From: Caedibacter sp052030685
GTDB taxonomy: Bacteria > Pseudomonadota > Gammaproteobacteria > Francisellales > Francisellaceae
Direction: 5' to 3'
Length of the DNA: 7,128 bases
NCBI RefSeq assembly: GCF_052030685.1
Contig: NZ_JBQAJM010000051.1
Location: 1-7,128 of the forward strand
Shown here: one piece after another, positions 1 to 6,546 of the stretch
How the letters are laid out: every line of letters starts with the position of its first letter
Numbering within the stretch: the stretch's first letter is position 1
The notes under the pieces: model-generated
The model's database searches: none
The model's input: the letters and a program-made list of their open reading frames with translations, nothing else
What the model was told of the DNA's origin: nothing
Position numbers and translations under genes: made by a program

Positions 1-109
1 AAAAATTTTTGCTCAAAGTATTTAAGTATCTACATTTTATATCTCTTTAAACATCTCTCAAACCTTGCTACCAAGGCGTTTCTTGCGAACATTCTCGCTT
101 TAAGAACAA
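1..109 (-). other. Probable 16S rRNA operon leader (5' external transcribed region), running off the left edge
   Basis: No reading frame of note lies here. Read on the minus strand, the last bases before the window edge include ACTTTGAGC followed by A/T-rich sequence. This closely resembles the end of the enterobacterial 16S leader (CTTTGAGC, then an A/T stretch, then the mature 16S 5' end). Upstream of it are a 5-bp stem with a 4-base loop (63-76) and a TGTTCTTAA string (minus, 101-109) that resembles boxA antitermination sites. An rrn-like promoter sits just upstream. Seen: the motifs and their order. Inferred: a 16S gene begins a few bases beyond position 1 and is transcribed leftward. The boxA match is imperfect and unusually close to the predicted start of transcription. 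Confidence 0.55.
63..76 (-). other. Short RNA stem-loop in the putative rrn leader
   Basis: CCTTG and CAAGG form a perfect 5-bp stem around a 4-base loop (GTAG on the minus strand). It is followed by neither a T-run nor an A-run, so it does not look like a terminator. In the proposed leader it would be a structural hairpin, comparable in placement to the leader hairpins of other rrn operons. Confidence 0.35.
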
Positions 110-115
110 GCGTCA

Positions 116-172
116 ATTCTACAGATTTTTTTTTGGTTAGCAAGCTGTTTTTTAAAGTTTTTTAAAGTTTAT
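116..172 (-). promoter_or_regulatory. Strong rrn-type promoter with A-tract UP element, directed leftward
   Basis: On the minus strand there is a -35 TTGCTA (138-143), a 16-bp spacer containing nine A in a row, and a -10 TAGAAT (116-121). Sixteen bases is the spacing typical of ribosomal RNA promoters. Immediately upstream, two tandem copies of CTTTAAAAAA (about 148-170) form an A-tract region typical of UP elements. The bases after the -10 (TGACGC) are G/C-containing, as in stringently controlled promoters. All elements are visible in the sequence; assignment to rRNA rests on the leader downstream. Confidence 0.55.
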
Positions 173-250
173 TTTGAGTTGTTTTTTTTATGATCAAAAC
201 CACCTTTCTAATACGTTGAATTATAAATTGTAACTTGCGCCTTTTCTTCA

Positions 251-280
251 TTCACACAATATATGATTTTGCACTATACT
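251..280 (+). promoter_or_regulatory. Sigma70 promoter for the DUF5993-dsbB unit
   Basis: The -35 TTCACA (251-256, five of six consensus bases) is followed by an 18-bp spacer and the -10 TATACT (275-280, five of six). Transcription would start near 287, giving a leader of about 30 bases before the start codon at 317. No other promoter is evident between here and dsbB, so both genes are probably co-transcribed. Confidence 0.55.
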
Positions 281-316
281 GGCTCTGGATATCACAAAAA
301 TTAATGGAGTAATCAT

Positions 317-475
317 ATGCCTGGAATATTAATCGTTTTTTTCCTACTACTAATAAGTGTCATTAGCGCATGGGTGCATCGCACAATGGGGATCATATTC
401 TTTTGCGTTTTTCTCATCGCAATGGGACTTGTGTTTTTACATCACGCCACAGACCATCTTGGTTTATATTTTTAA
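317..475 (+). CDS. Small two-helix inner-membrane protein, DUF5993-like
   Basis: This is a 52-residue reading frame starting with ATG, preceded by GGAG with a 7-base gap. It has two hydrophobic segments (about residues 3-20 and 24-41) joined by a short HRT turn, then a polar tail beginning HHATD and ending LGLYF. The size, the helical hairpin and the HHAT-type tail match what I recall of the DUF5993 family. Those are uncharacterised proteins of about 50 residues that are often encoded directly upstream of a particular DsbB subfamily. Here dsbB starts 20 bases after the stop, which fits that pairing. A role as accessory subunit or stabiliser of the oxidase is inference; no catalytic residue or reactive cysteine pair is present (one Cys, residue 30, within helix 2). 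Confidence 0.75.
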   Translation: MPGILIVFFLLLISVISAWVHRTMGIIFFCVFLIAMGLVFLHHATDHLGLYF

Positions 476-494
476 TGGTAAAAGGAGCTTCAAT

Positions 495-1070
495 ATGCAA
501 CGATCAAAAATAAATAACTTCGTAAAGTGCCTAAACGCCATTGAAATACTCGCTATCATCCTTGTCATCGTGATGGCTTTTTCTTTCCAATTTATTTTAG
601 GCGAACTTCCCTGCCCATTATGTTTACTGCAACGCCTTGGGCTACTAGGCATTGCCTTTGGTTTTTTGTTGAACATCAGATATCACGTGCGTCCAGCACA
701 TTATAGCCTATCATTACTCTCGGCAGTTTTGACTTCATTTGTTGCTATGCGCCAGATCGCACTTCACATTAATGACCCTCACGGTTACGGCTCAGCAATT
801 TTAGGCTTACATATGTATACATGGGTATTTGTACTGTGCATTATTGCTATAATTTATATTGCTATTGCACTTGGACTATCATCACAATATGAAATTAAAG
901 CAAACAAAGATGAAATCTCAGAAGCTAAAGGTAAGAAAATAAAAATATTTACTCACATTGTCTTTGCACTATTGGTCTTTATCATTGCTACAAATCTAAT
1001 TTCAACTTTTGTCGAATGCGGACTCAGTGAATGCCCAGATAATCCAATGACTTATATTTTATGGCAGTAG
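495..1070 (+). CDS. dsbB: Disulfide bond formation protein B, variant with C-terminal cysteine pair
   Basis: This 191-residue inner-membrane thiol oxidase should reoxidise a periplasmic DsbA-type protein and pass electrons to quinone. The ATG at 495 is chosen because AAAGGAG lies just ahead (481-487). The longer open frame, from 357, overlaps the upstream small gene and lacks membrane character. CPLC (residues 40-43) follows the first helix (about 14-34) on the periplasmic side, as CxxC does in DsbB. Further hydrophobic spans lie near 45-61, 69-88, 104-127 and 150-171. The second redox pair is not in the loop between helices 3 and 4, as in E. coli DsbB, but at Cys175 and Cys180 after a fifth helix, in ECGLSECPDNP. 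A five-helix topology still puts both pairs in the periplasm. The GLHMYTW motif (104-110) and the DUF5993-like neighbour fit the same DsbB subfamily. Assignment to the family is firm; the role of the second pair is inferred. Confidence 0.88.
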   Translation: MQRSKINNFVKCLNAIEILAIILVIVMAFSFQFILGELPCPLCLLQRLGLLGIAFGFLLNIRYHVRPAHYSLSLLSAVLTSFVAMRQIALHINDPHGYGSAILGLHMYTWVFVLCIIAIIYIAIALGLSSQYEIKANKDEISEAKGKKIKIFTHIVFALLVFIIATNLISTFVECGLSECPDNPMTYILWQ

Positions 1071-1098
1071 CAATTTAAAAAGTACTTTTTTGGGTTTA

Positions 1099-1968
1099 CT
1101 AATTTGCCTGAATTGCTTCCACGCGCTCTTTAATCCTTTGGAGTTGATCTGAACTTAATACGACTTCTGGGCAGTTATTAGTAGTGACAGTTACTTGTAA
1201 TAAACCACTTTGATACTCATTATACGCCTTAACTAAATTAACGCCGAATGGCAATTGGTTATAATCATATTCAGACTCTATTCGGCTATCACATTGAAAA
1301 TTTTCATACTTACAGGTAAACCCTGGCGTTAAGCCACCTACTGAACTGCACCTCTTAACTGTAAAAGTGTTTTTTTCATCGCCAACGTTTGAAAGAATGC
1401 CTACTTTTCTAGTATGAGCATCATAAACTACGTTGAAGTTATAATCTGCATAGACAACAGGGTTGTAAGTTGGTTTTCCCCAAGAATGTTGATGCGTAAG
1501 CCCTGCAAATTTTAATATTTTGTTTTGACGATTAAAATGGAAATCGTTATCAATCAGCGCCCTATTTGTTCTACTCGTAAAATCATTAATGACTTCATTA
1601 AATCTCGTTTCAATAAACTTAGCTCTTGCTTGAAAATTATTTGGTGTATTTTGATAATTAAAAGCAGACGATATTGTTGCACCGTGATTGTAGTGCAAAT
1701 TCAAAGCAGTCAATTCTAAATATAATGATTTAATGATTGTCTCTAGCACTCGGGTATACTGACTAGCAAGCATACTATTATATGCCGCGTAAATATTAAC
1801 AAAATCTTTCTGGTTACTTGTATTGCTCGCATTGTTTACTTGATCTTTAGTATAATTTTGGGCGCGTGTGATCAAGGATGCGTATATTGAATAATCTGAC
1901 ATTTCCATTAAGGTCTTAGCTTCAGCAGTAACTTTCCGCAAAGTGATATTGTTGAGGACTTTAGTCAA
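1099..1968 (-). CDS. C-terminal part of a split secreted protein, unknown family
   Basis: This is a 289-residue frame whose only upstream start is TTG, with no convincing ribosome site and no signal peptide. It begins five bases after the stop of the upstream frame, and its open frame extends back into that gene. It therefore looks like the continuation of the upstream protein rather than an independent gene. The first 140 or so residues are predicted mostly helical, with amphipathic stretches near 55-95 and 110-140. Residues about 165-270 look beta-rich and contain four cysteines (207, 219, 226, 266), suggesting disulfides outside the cytoplasm. A short charged helix ends the chain. I do not recognise the family. 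The stop lies 28 bases from the convergent dsbB stop. If the gene is truly split, this part is probably not translated, or stays in the cytoplasm. Confidence 0.6.
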   Translation of the reverse strand: MTKVLNNITLRKVTAEAKTLMEMSDYSIYASLITRAQNYTKDQVNNASNTSNQKDFVNIYAAYNSMLASQYTRVLETIIKSLYLELTALNLHYNHGATISSAFNYQNTPNNFQARAKFIETRFNEVINDFTSRTNRALIDNDFHFNRQNKILKFAGLTHQHSWGKPTYNPVVYADYNFNVVYDAHTRKVGILSNVGDEKNTFTVKRCSSVGGLTPGFTCKYENFQCDSRIESEYDYNQLPFGVNLVKAYNEYQSGLLQVTVTTNNCPEVVLSSDQLQRIKERVEAIQAN

Positions 1969-1973
1969 TCTTT

Positions 1974-2005
1974 CTAGCCGCGATTTTTACTATTGCCTCC
2001 TCCCC
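1974..2005 (-). other. Probable frameshift site (A5 run) joining the two halves of the secreted protein
   Basis: On the minus strand a run of five A (1984-1988) lies 12 bases before the TAG stop (1974-1976; the run ends in an Asn codon). Reading six A instead of five carries the upstream frame, without a stop, into the downstream frame and gives the smooth junction NSKKSRLERLTKV. A GGAGGAGG sequence (1996-2003) lies 7 bases upstream of the run. The simplest reading is a one-base contraction of the homopolymer, either a real mutation or a sequencing error. The slip motif is not a classic minus-one heptamer, so programmed recoding is less likely. Confidence 0.6.
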
Positions 2006-2981
2006 ATACACTGCCTTTGGCAAGGTAGGCATCAACATCACTACCATGTTCTCCTAAAATGTTAATCACTTGATTATAAGAAGTATTAATTTCATTTGTA
2101 CTACTCTCCACCCTTTGGATACTCTCTCTAATTGCATTATCATTTAATATTGTTCTTAACTCAGTCAACTTTTCACCGAGATTTCTAATATCAACCTGTA
2201 TTTCATCAAGCTTTTGCATAACATCTTCTAACGTATAGCTGTTTGTAAAGCCAAAAATTGAATCTAAAAAGCTAAAAATCATTAATGCAGGCCCTGCGAC
2301 TTTATTGACAAATGGAATATTAGATGCAATATCTAAAGATTGCTCAATAATACTTGCTGTATCTGCACTACTTCTTAATGGCGCCATTGCACGATGCTTC
2401 TGTCTAGAAATTGGATAAGTGTAATCATAATAAGGACTGGATAATAAATGTTTTCCATAACTGTTTTTCAGACGTTCAACTAAAGCTTGATTAGATAAAT
2501 TACTAAGAAATGTATTTATTTCATAGCCTGATGATTGGTAGACAACAGCTAACGCCTCATACACCTCACTACTTGAAGAAACACCCAACAAACGCTCAAC
2601 TGTATTCAAGGTATATCCATGTCGATTTACTCTATCAAGTAGAAATCTCCCTATTTCATAAGAAGATGAAAAGAAAAACCTCTGTCCATAAAACGCTTTA
2701 CCATAGGGAATAACAGCAACAACCTTATTATCCTTTTTCAACAATATATGATTATCTTTTATGCTTTGCACATTTATCACATTAATCTCACAGGTATTCT
2801 CTATACACTTAGTTACCGTTAATTTCTGCTTCTCTTGCGTATTATTGTTTTGCAATACCGCTGTCAGATTTGTGTTTTCAAGCGCCTTTGGAAATACAAT
2901 TTTAATATCCTCCGAAAAACCTGCTTCTGAAAGTAGTAATACACTCAAAAAGCTGACTATTTTGGTTAATTTAAATGTCAT
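1974..2981 (-). CDS. N-terminal part of a split secreted, toxin-like helical protein
   Basis: This is a 335-residue frame with ATG preceded by AAGGAGT (2987-2993). Residues 1-23 form a signal peptide: lysines at 4 and 7, a hydrophobic core 8-18, and probable cleavage after GFS. A small domain with Cys59 and Cys64 follows, then helical sequence (105-180), a polar Ser/Tyr/Pro linker (181-205) and a hydrophobic or amphipathic stretch (about 217-245). A heptad-like coiled coil (251-310) comes next, ending in a Gly-rich segment (GGGNSK) just before TAG. Signal peptide, hydrophobic hairpin-like segment and coiled coil are an architecture seen in alpha-helical pore-forming toxins, but I see no diagnostic family motif, so function is unassigned. 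The frame next to it appears to be its missing C-terminus. The intact product would be about 627 residues and exported. It converges on dsbB. Confidence 0.7.
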   Translation of the reverse strand: MTFKLTKIVSFLSVLLLSEAGFSEDIKIVFPKALENTNLTAVLQNNNTQEKQKLTVTKCIENTCEINVINVQSIKDNHILLKKDNKVVAVIPYGKAFYGQRFFFSSSYEIGRFLLDRVNRHGYTLNTVERLLGVSSSSEVYEALAVVYQSSGYEINTFLSNLSNQALVERLKNSYGKHLLSSPYYDYTYPISRQKHRAMAPLRSSADTASIIEQSLDIASNIPFVNKVAGPALMIFSFLDSIFGFTNSYTLEDVMQKLDEIQVDIRNLGEKLTELRTILNDNAIRESIQRVESSTNEINTSYNQVINILGEHGSDVDAYLAKGSVWGGGNSKNRG

Positions 2982-3096
2982 TTTCTACTCCTTGCTAATC
3001 TATTATTTACAACTATCGCATTAAAGCATTAATAAATATTAGATGCTTTTCAAATTGCTATGAATATTCCTTGTTATCAAGACTTCCCCTTTTAAA

Positions 3097-3110
3097 TTAT
3101 CACATGATAA
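3097..3110. promoter_or_regulatory. Inverted repeat TTATCA-CA-TGATAA, candidate operator
   Basis: A 14-bp inverted repeat lies between the amine oxidase stop (3132) and the start of the secreted-protein gene (2981), about 120 bases upstream of that start codon. It could be an operator for the leftward gene or a weak end signal for the oxidase transcript. A related TTATCATGT string occurs at 4657-4665, upstream of the oxidase gene. No regulator can be assigned. Confidence 0.25.
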
Positions 3111-3131
3111 ATCACAGCCTTATATAAACCC

Positions 3132-4544
3132 TTAAAATGAAATTAACTTATCAGGAAATAGCTTAGACTGCACCTCTAGGATTGCCGTCATGGCAGGAAT
3201 AATTGCAGGTGCGAGCATTCTTGCCATGGGTAAATTAATGTTAGGCACTTTGCATAACATATCAAAATCATCATTTTGATTGGTGATTTTGTCACAAATC
3301 GCTTTGCCAATACGTACGGTTTGTGCAACACCATGACCACTCCAACCAAATACACTATATATCTTATCACTGATATTATATGCCGCAGTAGGTCCTTTGA
3401 CTGTAAGGTCAGTGGTTCCGCTCCAACAATAATCGAGTTTCACATCACCTAGCTGAGGAAAGACAGTTGTAACGCGTTGTTGTAGATAATCTAATGCCTT
3501 ATCTAGCGCCCAACGTGAGCCACTACCACTACCACCGAATAGCACTCTATTTCCACGCACTTGACGAAAATAGTCTATTTGTAAAGAAGTATCATACACG
3601 GCAACATTTGATGGTATCAGTTTTTCAACGGCAATTGGTAAAGGTTCAGTCACAGACACATAACTATAAAATGGAATCGCCGCTCGCCCCTCTTGTTTTA
3701 ATATCTCAAAAGTGGAAACATGCGTTGCGATAACCACCTTATTTGCAGTGATTTTTCCACCTTCGGTTTCAACGACAACCTTTCCTTTTATTTGATCGAT
3801 ATTAAGCGCTTTGGTGTTTTCATAAACCTTACCGCCATGTTTCAATAATGCATATACCAAACCAAGATTTAATGCCAATGGGTGAATATGTCCACCGATA
3901 CAATCCAATAAACCGCCATAATATAAATCAGAATCAACATGCTTCTTAAGATTTTGTTGTGAGATGATTTTAGCGCTATTATCCCCAAGCTTTGCGCGTG
4001 ATTTCATCGCTGTTTTTAATGCATCCATATGCCCTTGATGAATCGCAGCGGTTAAATGCCCTTGGACATAATCAACCTCAAGATCATACTTCTGAATAAT
4101 CTCTTTAATCGTATCAAATGATTCACGTGCGGTAAAATGCCACAAACGTTTTGCTTCATCTAAAGAAAACTCTTGAAGCATGTTACAAGCTTCCCAACGC
4201 GCAAGTCCAGGTGTTAATTGCCCACCATTTCTGCCAGATGCGTTAACCCCAATCTGATCTTGATCAATCAATATTACATCAACGCCAGATTCGGCAAGGT
4301 GCATTGCTGCTGAACTTCCTAATAATCCAGCACCAATCACCAGTACATCGCATTTACAATTATTTACAAGTCTTTTATGATTTGGCAGTTTATTAATGGA
4401 TGCTTGATAAAAATTCTCACAGTCCAAACGGTTAGGAGAACTCGCCTGCCATGACCAATCTTGTAAGCTATTCTTCCAAATACCGGTATTATTTCTTAAC
4501 TCTGATAAAATTTTGGGTTTAAATTTTTCCATGTTTATGATCAT
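3132..4544 (-). CDS. FAD-dependent amine oxidoreductase, PuuB-like (gamma-glutamylputrescine oxidase family)
   Basis: This 470-residue flavoenzyme of the DAO superfamily, probably cytoplasmic, should oxidise a primary or secondary amine with FAD. The FAD site shows GAGLLG (71-76) after the first strand and an acidic residue (Asp94) ending the second. ASGRNGGQ (102-109) is the hallmark of the PuuB/OrdL group. GGHIHPLAL (217-225), the IDYFR-to-LFGG stretch (323-338), FPQLGDVKLDYCWSG (362-376) and the C-terminal WSGHGVAQT (401-409) all parallel E. coli PuuB, in the same order. PuuB is about 426 residues; the excess is an N-terminal extension of some 40 residues. Two starts are possible: ATG at 4544, or the in-frame ATG four codons on, better spaced from AGGA. 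No other Puu-pathway gene (ligase, aldehyde dehydrogenase, hydrolase) is present, so the substrate is uncertain. Confidence 0.82.
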   Translation of the reverse strand: MIINMEKFKPKILSELRNNTGIWKNSLQDWSWQASSPNRLDCENFYQASINKLPNHKRLVNNCKCDVLVIGAGLLGSSAAMHLAESGVDVILIDQDQIGVNASGRNGGQLTPGLARWEACNMLQEFSLDEAKRLWHFTARESFDTIKEIIQKYDLEVDYVQGHLTAAIHQGHMDALKTAMKSRAKLGDNSAKIISQQNLKKHVDSDLYYGGLLDCIGGHIHPLALNLGLVYALLKHGGKVYENTKALNIDQIKGKVVVETEGGKITANKVVIATHVSTFEILKQEGRAAIPFYSYVSVTEPLPIAVEKLIPSNVAVYDTSLQIDYFRQVRGNRVLFGGSGSGSRWALDKALDYLQQRVTTVFPQLGDVKLDYCWSGTTDLTVKGPTAAYNISDKIYSVFGWSGHGVAQTVRIGKAICDKITNQNDDFDMLCKVPNINLPMARMLAPAIIPAMTAILEVQSKLFPDKLISF

Positions 4545-4571
4545 CCTAGTTTAAATTCACTTACCTGTATG

Positions 4572-4577
4572 ACTATA
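4572..4577 (-). promoter_or_regulatory. Possible -10 element for the amine oxidase gene
   Basis: TATAGT on the minus strand lies 28 bases ahead of the oxidase start codon. No good -35 is seen at the expected distance, so this would be an activator-dependent or weak promoter if it is real. Confidence 0.25.
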
Positions 4578-4734
4578 GCAAATGAATTTTTCTTTACCTC
4601 ATTTATCTTCCATATGTTGCTCTAAGCGCCTTAAATTTCTTTAGATTTAATCACTTTTATCATGTTTATCCTGCATTGAATTATCACAGCTAACAACTTT
4701 TTGATCAAACAACAGCAAATTTTAAATATCAACC

Positions 4735-4740
4735 TATACT
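4735..4740 (+). promoter_or_regulatory. Possible -10 element for the exported orphan gene
   Basis: TATACT lies 42 bases ahead of the start codon at 4783. The matching -35 position holds only weak similarity to consensus. The 238-base gap between the divergent start codons (4545-4782) is A/T-rich and otherwise holds only scattered TTATCA-like motifs, with no reading frame of note. Confidence 0.35.
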
Positions 4741-4782
4741 CTAGACCATAAATAGTTTGACAACAACAAAAGGAGTACCCGT

Positions 4783-5418
4783 ATGAGTTTCACACGAAAT
4801 AGATGCTTAAGAAAGATCTCCATACTTTTAGGCACATTCACAATAACAATGAGTATCAGCTATGCTAATTCATTGACGTTCCCAATATCTATTGATAATA
4901 CAACAGACCAAAATGTCTATATTGAGATTAGCTTTAAAATTGATAAACCTCTGGATTATGATAGCGATCCAAATACAATCAAAAATCGAATAGAAGACCC
5001 CAAACTAAATGACACATCATCAATCCCGTATATTCCCAGTCCTAGTGGTGAAACCATGGAGTATACAACCAAGTGCGAATTTGATGATTACAAGAAAGGG
5101 GAATGTCTCACGGGGTTTGAGCTTCAGGCAAGGTCAAGTTTTACCGGTTATTGGGTAGGCTCTGGAGCTGTCTCCTTATACATGTATAGAGATGGAGAGA
5201 AAATTACAACATCCGAATTAGAAACAACTGGACGAGGTGGGAAACTTTCTCAACCTGACTACAACTACGACCGTATGGGAAAATCACCAATAACGTGGAT
5301 AAGCAATATGCCACGCGGCACGCAATATATACATGCTTACAAGATAGGCAATATAATTCAACAAAAGTATGGCATTCTACGTCTTGTTATCGTTAATTCA
5401 GTCACCATTCCTTTCTAA
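4783..5418 (+). CDS. Exported protein of unknown function with one cysteine pair
   Basis: This 211-residue protein starts at an ATG preceded by AAAAGGAG (7-base gap). The N-terminus is a clear signal peptide: basic residues at 5, 7, 10 and 11, a hydrophobic core 13-24, and an SYA site predicting cleavage after Ala28. No lipobox is present, so the mature protein should be periplasmic or secreted. It is about 180 residues, rich in Ser, Thr, Tyr and Asp, with alternating beta-like stretches (31-53, 112-136, 183-209) and a polar, Pro-containing loop (55-90). Cys98 and Cys108 probably form a short disulfide loop. I recognise no family or catalytic motif. The gene stands alone: the oxidase is divergent, and the LysR gene downstream follows after 213 bases with its own ribosome site. 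Confidence 0.7.
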   Translation: MSFTRNRCLRKISILLGTFTITMSISYANSLTFPISIDNTTDQNVYIEISFKIDKPLDYDSDPNTIKNRIEDPKLNDTSSIPYIPSPSGETMEYTTKCEFDDYKKGECLTGFELQARSSFTGYWVGSGAVSLYMYRDGEKITTSELETTGRGGKLSQPDYNYDRMGKSPITWISNMPRGTQYIHAYKIGNIIQQKYGILRLVIVNSVTIPF

Positions 5419-5424
5419 AAAGTA

Positions 5425-5435
5425 TTGCATTGCAA
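5425..5435. repeat. Palindrome TTGCA-T-TGCAA
   Basis: A perfect 11-bp inverted repeat lies just after the orphan gene stop, about 200 bases before the first LysR start codon. It could be part of a regulator site, but it is short enough to occur by chance in A/T-rich DNA. The rest of 5419-5631 shows no clear terminator. A TATAAA (5558-5563) is the best -10 candidate for the LysR gene. Confidence 0.2.
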
Positions 5436-5631
5436 CTCATCTTAATTTATTTGCCGGATTTTGATAATAGCCCCGCGTAGCACCCCTTCAATCTGGCTTA
5501 GCAAAATTTTCATAAACTACTTCGTAACAAAAACACTGCACAATAATTTACGATAGGTATAAAACTTCTCACTTTGCTTTTTCCACTTTTTCCATCTAGG
5601 CTTAAGACAAACGGATGACTTGGAGTGATAG

Positions 5632-6531
5632 ATGGACATCAGTGACTTACAGCTACTTTATATACTACTGACTGAGCGAAATATTACTTATGCGGCTGAA
5701 AGAATGAACTTATCACAACCGGCAGCCACGATTCGCCTTGGCAAAATGCGTAAACGATTTAATGATGAATTACTCATACGTCACGGCAATTCAATGCGCT
5801 TAACCGAAAAAGCAACCACCATGATTCAGCCTTTAAAACGTTTGCTTGAGCAAATTAATGAATTATTCCCACACCCTCACTTTGACCCTAAAACAGATGC
5901 CAGCATTATCAATATCCATATGAATGAATATTGTGAACATTTAATGTTAAAAGCATTATTTGACAAAATACATAGTTTTAATCCGGAGCATGAAATACAT
6001 CTGCATATATTTCCGCCACTATATAACCTTGATGGAATACATGATTTTAGCAATGCTGAGGTTATCATTGGCGCAGTTAACGAGAGTAATCTTGGCGAAT
6101 TTGATGCTGAAGTTTCGCACTATGATCCACTTTGCCTATTGTACGATCGCTACCCAATTGATACATCAAAAGAGCTCACCCTCGATGAATATTATCAGTT
6201 GCCGCATATTGTGATCAATACAGTTGAGGCAAATCATTACTTACCTATCTTAGGGGCAAATGATCTACGCAATGTAAAAATGCGGGTGTTGAGTTTAACG
6301 CTTGCCACCTCATTACTTGAAGACAAATTTGTGATGACTTCAGTCAAAAGTCTTGCTGAAACCTATAACTTAAAAACATACCCATTACCAATTGATATCC
6401 CCCCGATGGCTTGCAATATTCACTATCCTGAGAGGTTGAAATTTGATGCTAAAAATAAATGGTTACGTAATTTATGTAGGTCTGAACTACAAAGACTAGC
6501 GCAGTCGCTTAATCTAAAATTGGTTAATTAA
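5632..6531 (+). CDS. LysR-type transcriptional regulator, full length
   Basis: This 299-residue protein has the length typical of LysR-type regulators, which bind DNA as dimers or tetramers and respond to a small-molecule co-inducer. The start is supported by GGAG six bases ahead. Residues 1-61 form the winged helix-turn-helix; the core runs from NITYAAERMNLSQPAATIRL (17-36) into the wing residues LLIRHGN (47-53), followed by a linker helix (60-80). Residues about 90-299 are the substrate-binding-type effector domain. The DLQLL opening and SQPAATIRL core resemble the NodD-like branch, but the ligand cannot be read from the sequence. A close paralog begins 15 bases after its stop, so the two are probably co-transcribed. 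Regulated genes may include itself or the nearby exported protein or oxidase; this is inference. Confidence 0.85.
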   Translation: MDISDLQLLYILLTERNITYAAERMNLSQPAATIRLGKMRKRFNDELLIRHGNSMRLTEKATTMIQPLKRLLEQINELFPHPHFDPKTDASIINIHMNEYCEHLMLKALFDKIHSFNPEHEIHLHIFPPLYNLDGIHDFSNAEVIIGAVNESNLGEFDAEVSHYDPLCLLYDRYPIDTSKELTLDEYYQLPHIVINTVEANHYLPILGANDLRNVKMRVLSLTLATSLLEDKFVMTSVKSLAETYNLKTYPLPIDIPPMACNIHYPERLKFDAKNKWLRNLCRSELQRLAQSLNLKLVN

Positions 6532-6546
6532 ATGATGAGGTAAAGC

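Noticed and set aside
357..494. N-terminal extension of dsbB from an ATG at 357
   Set aside because: It overlaps the small upstream gene out of frame and has no ribosome site. A proper AAAGGAG precedes the ATG at 495, and the resulting 191-residue protein fits the family.
1077..1091. AAAAAGTACTTTTTT between the convergent genes as a bidirectional terminator
   Set aside because: The stem would be only A-T pairs around a 4-base loop, too weak to support a terminator call, although the T-runs on both strands are suggestive.
2510..2713. Plus-strand frame inside the secreted-protein gene
   Set aside because: It is a shadow of the minus-strand gene, with no ribosome site and no protein-like features. 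The same applies to the other short opposite-strand frames at 464-676, 1525-1719, 2761-3024, 3494-3733, 5877-6068 and 6555-6770, and to the same-strand shadows at 3188-3370 and 5960-6214.
4757..4762. TTGACA as a -35 element for the exported orphan gene
   Set aside because: Its -10 would fall at about 4780, over the start codon, which is incompatible with the clear ribosome site at 4768-4775.
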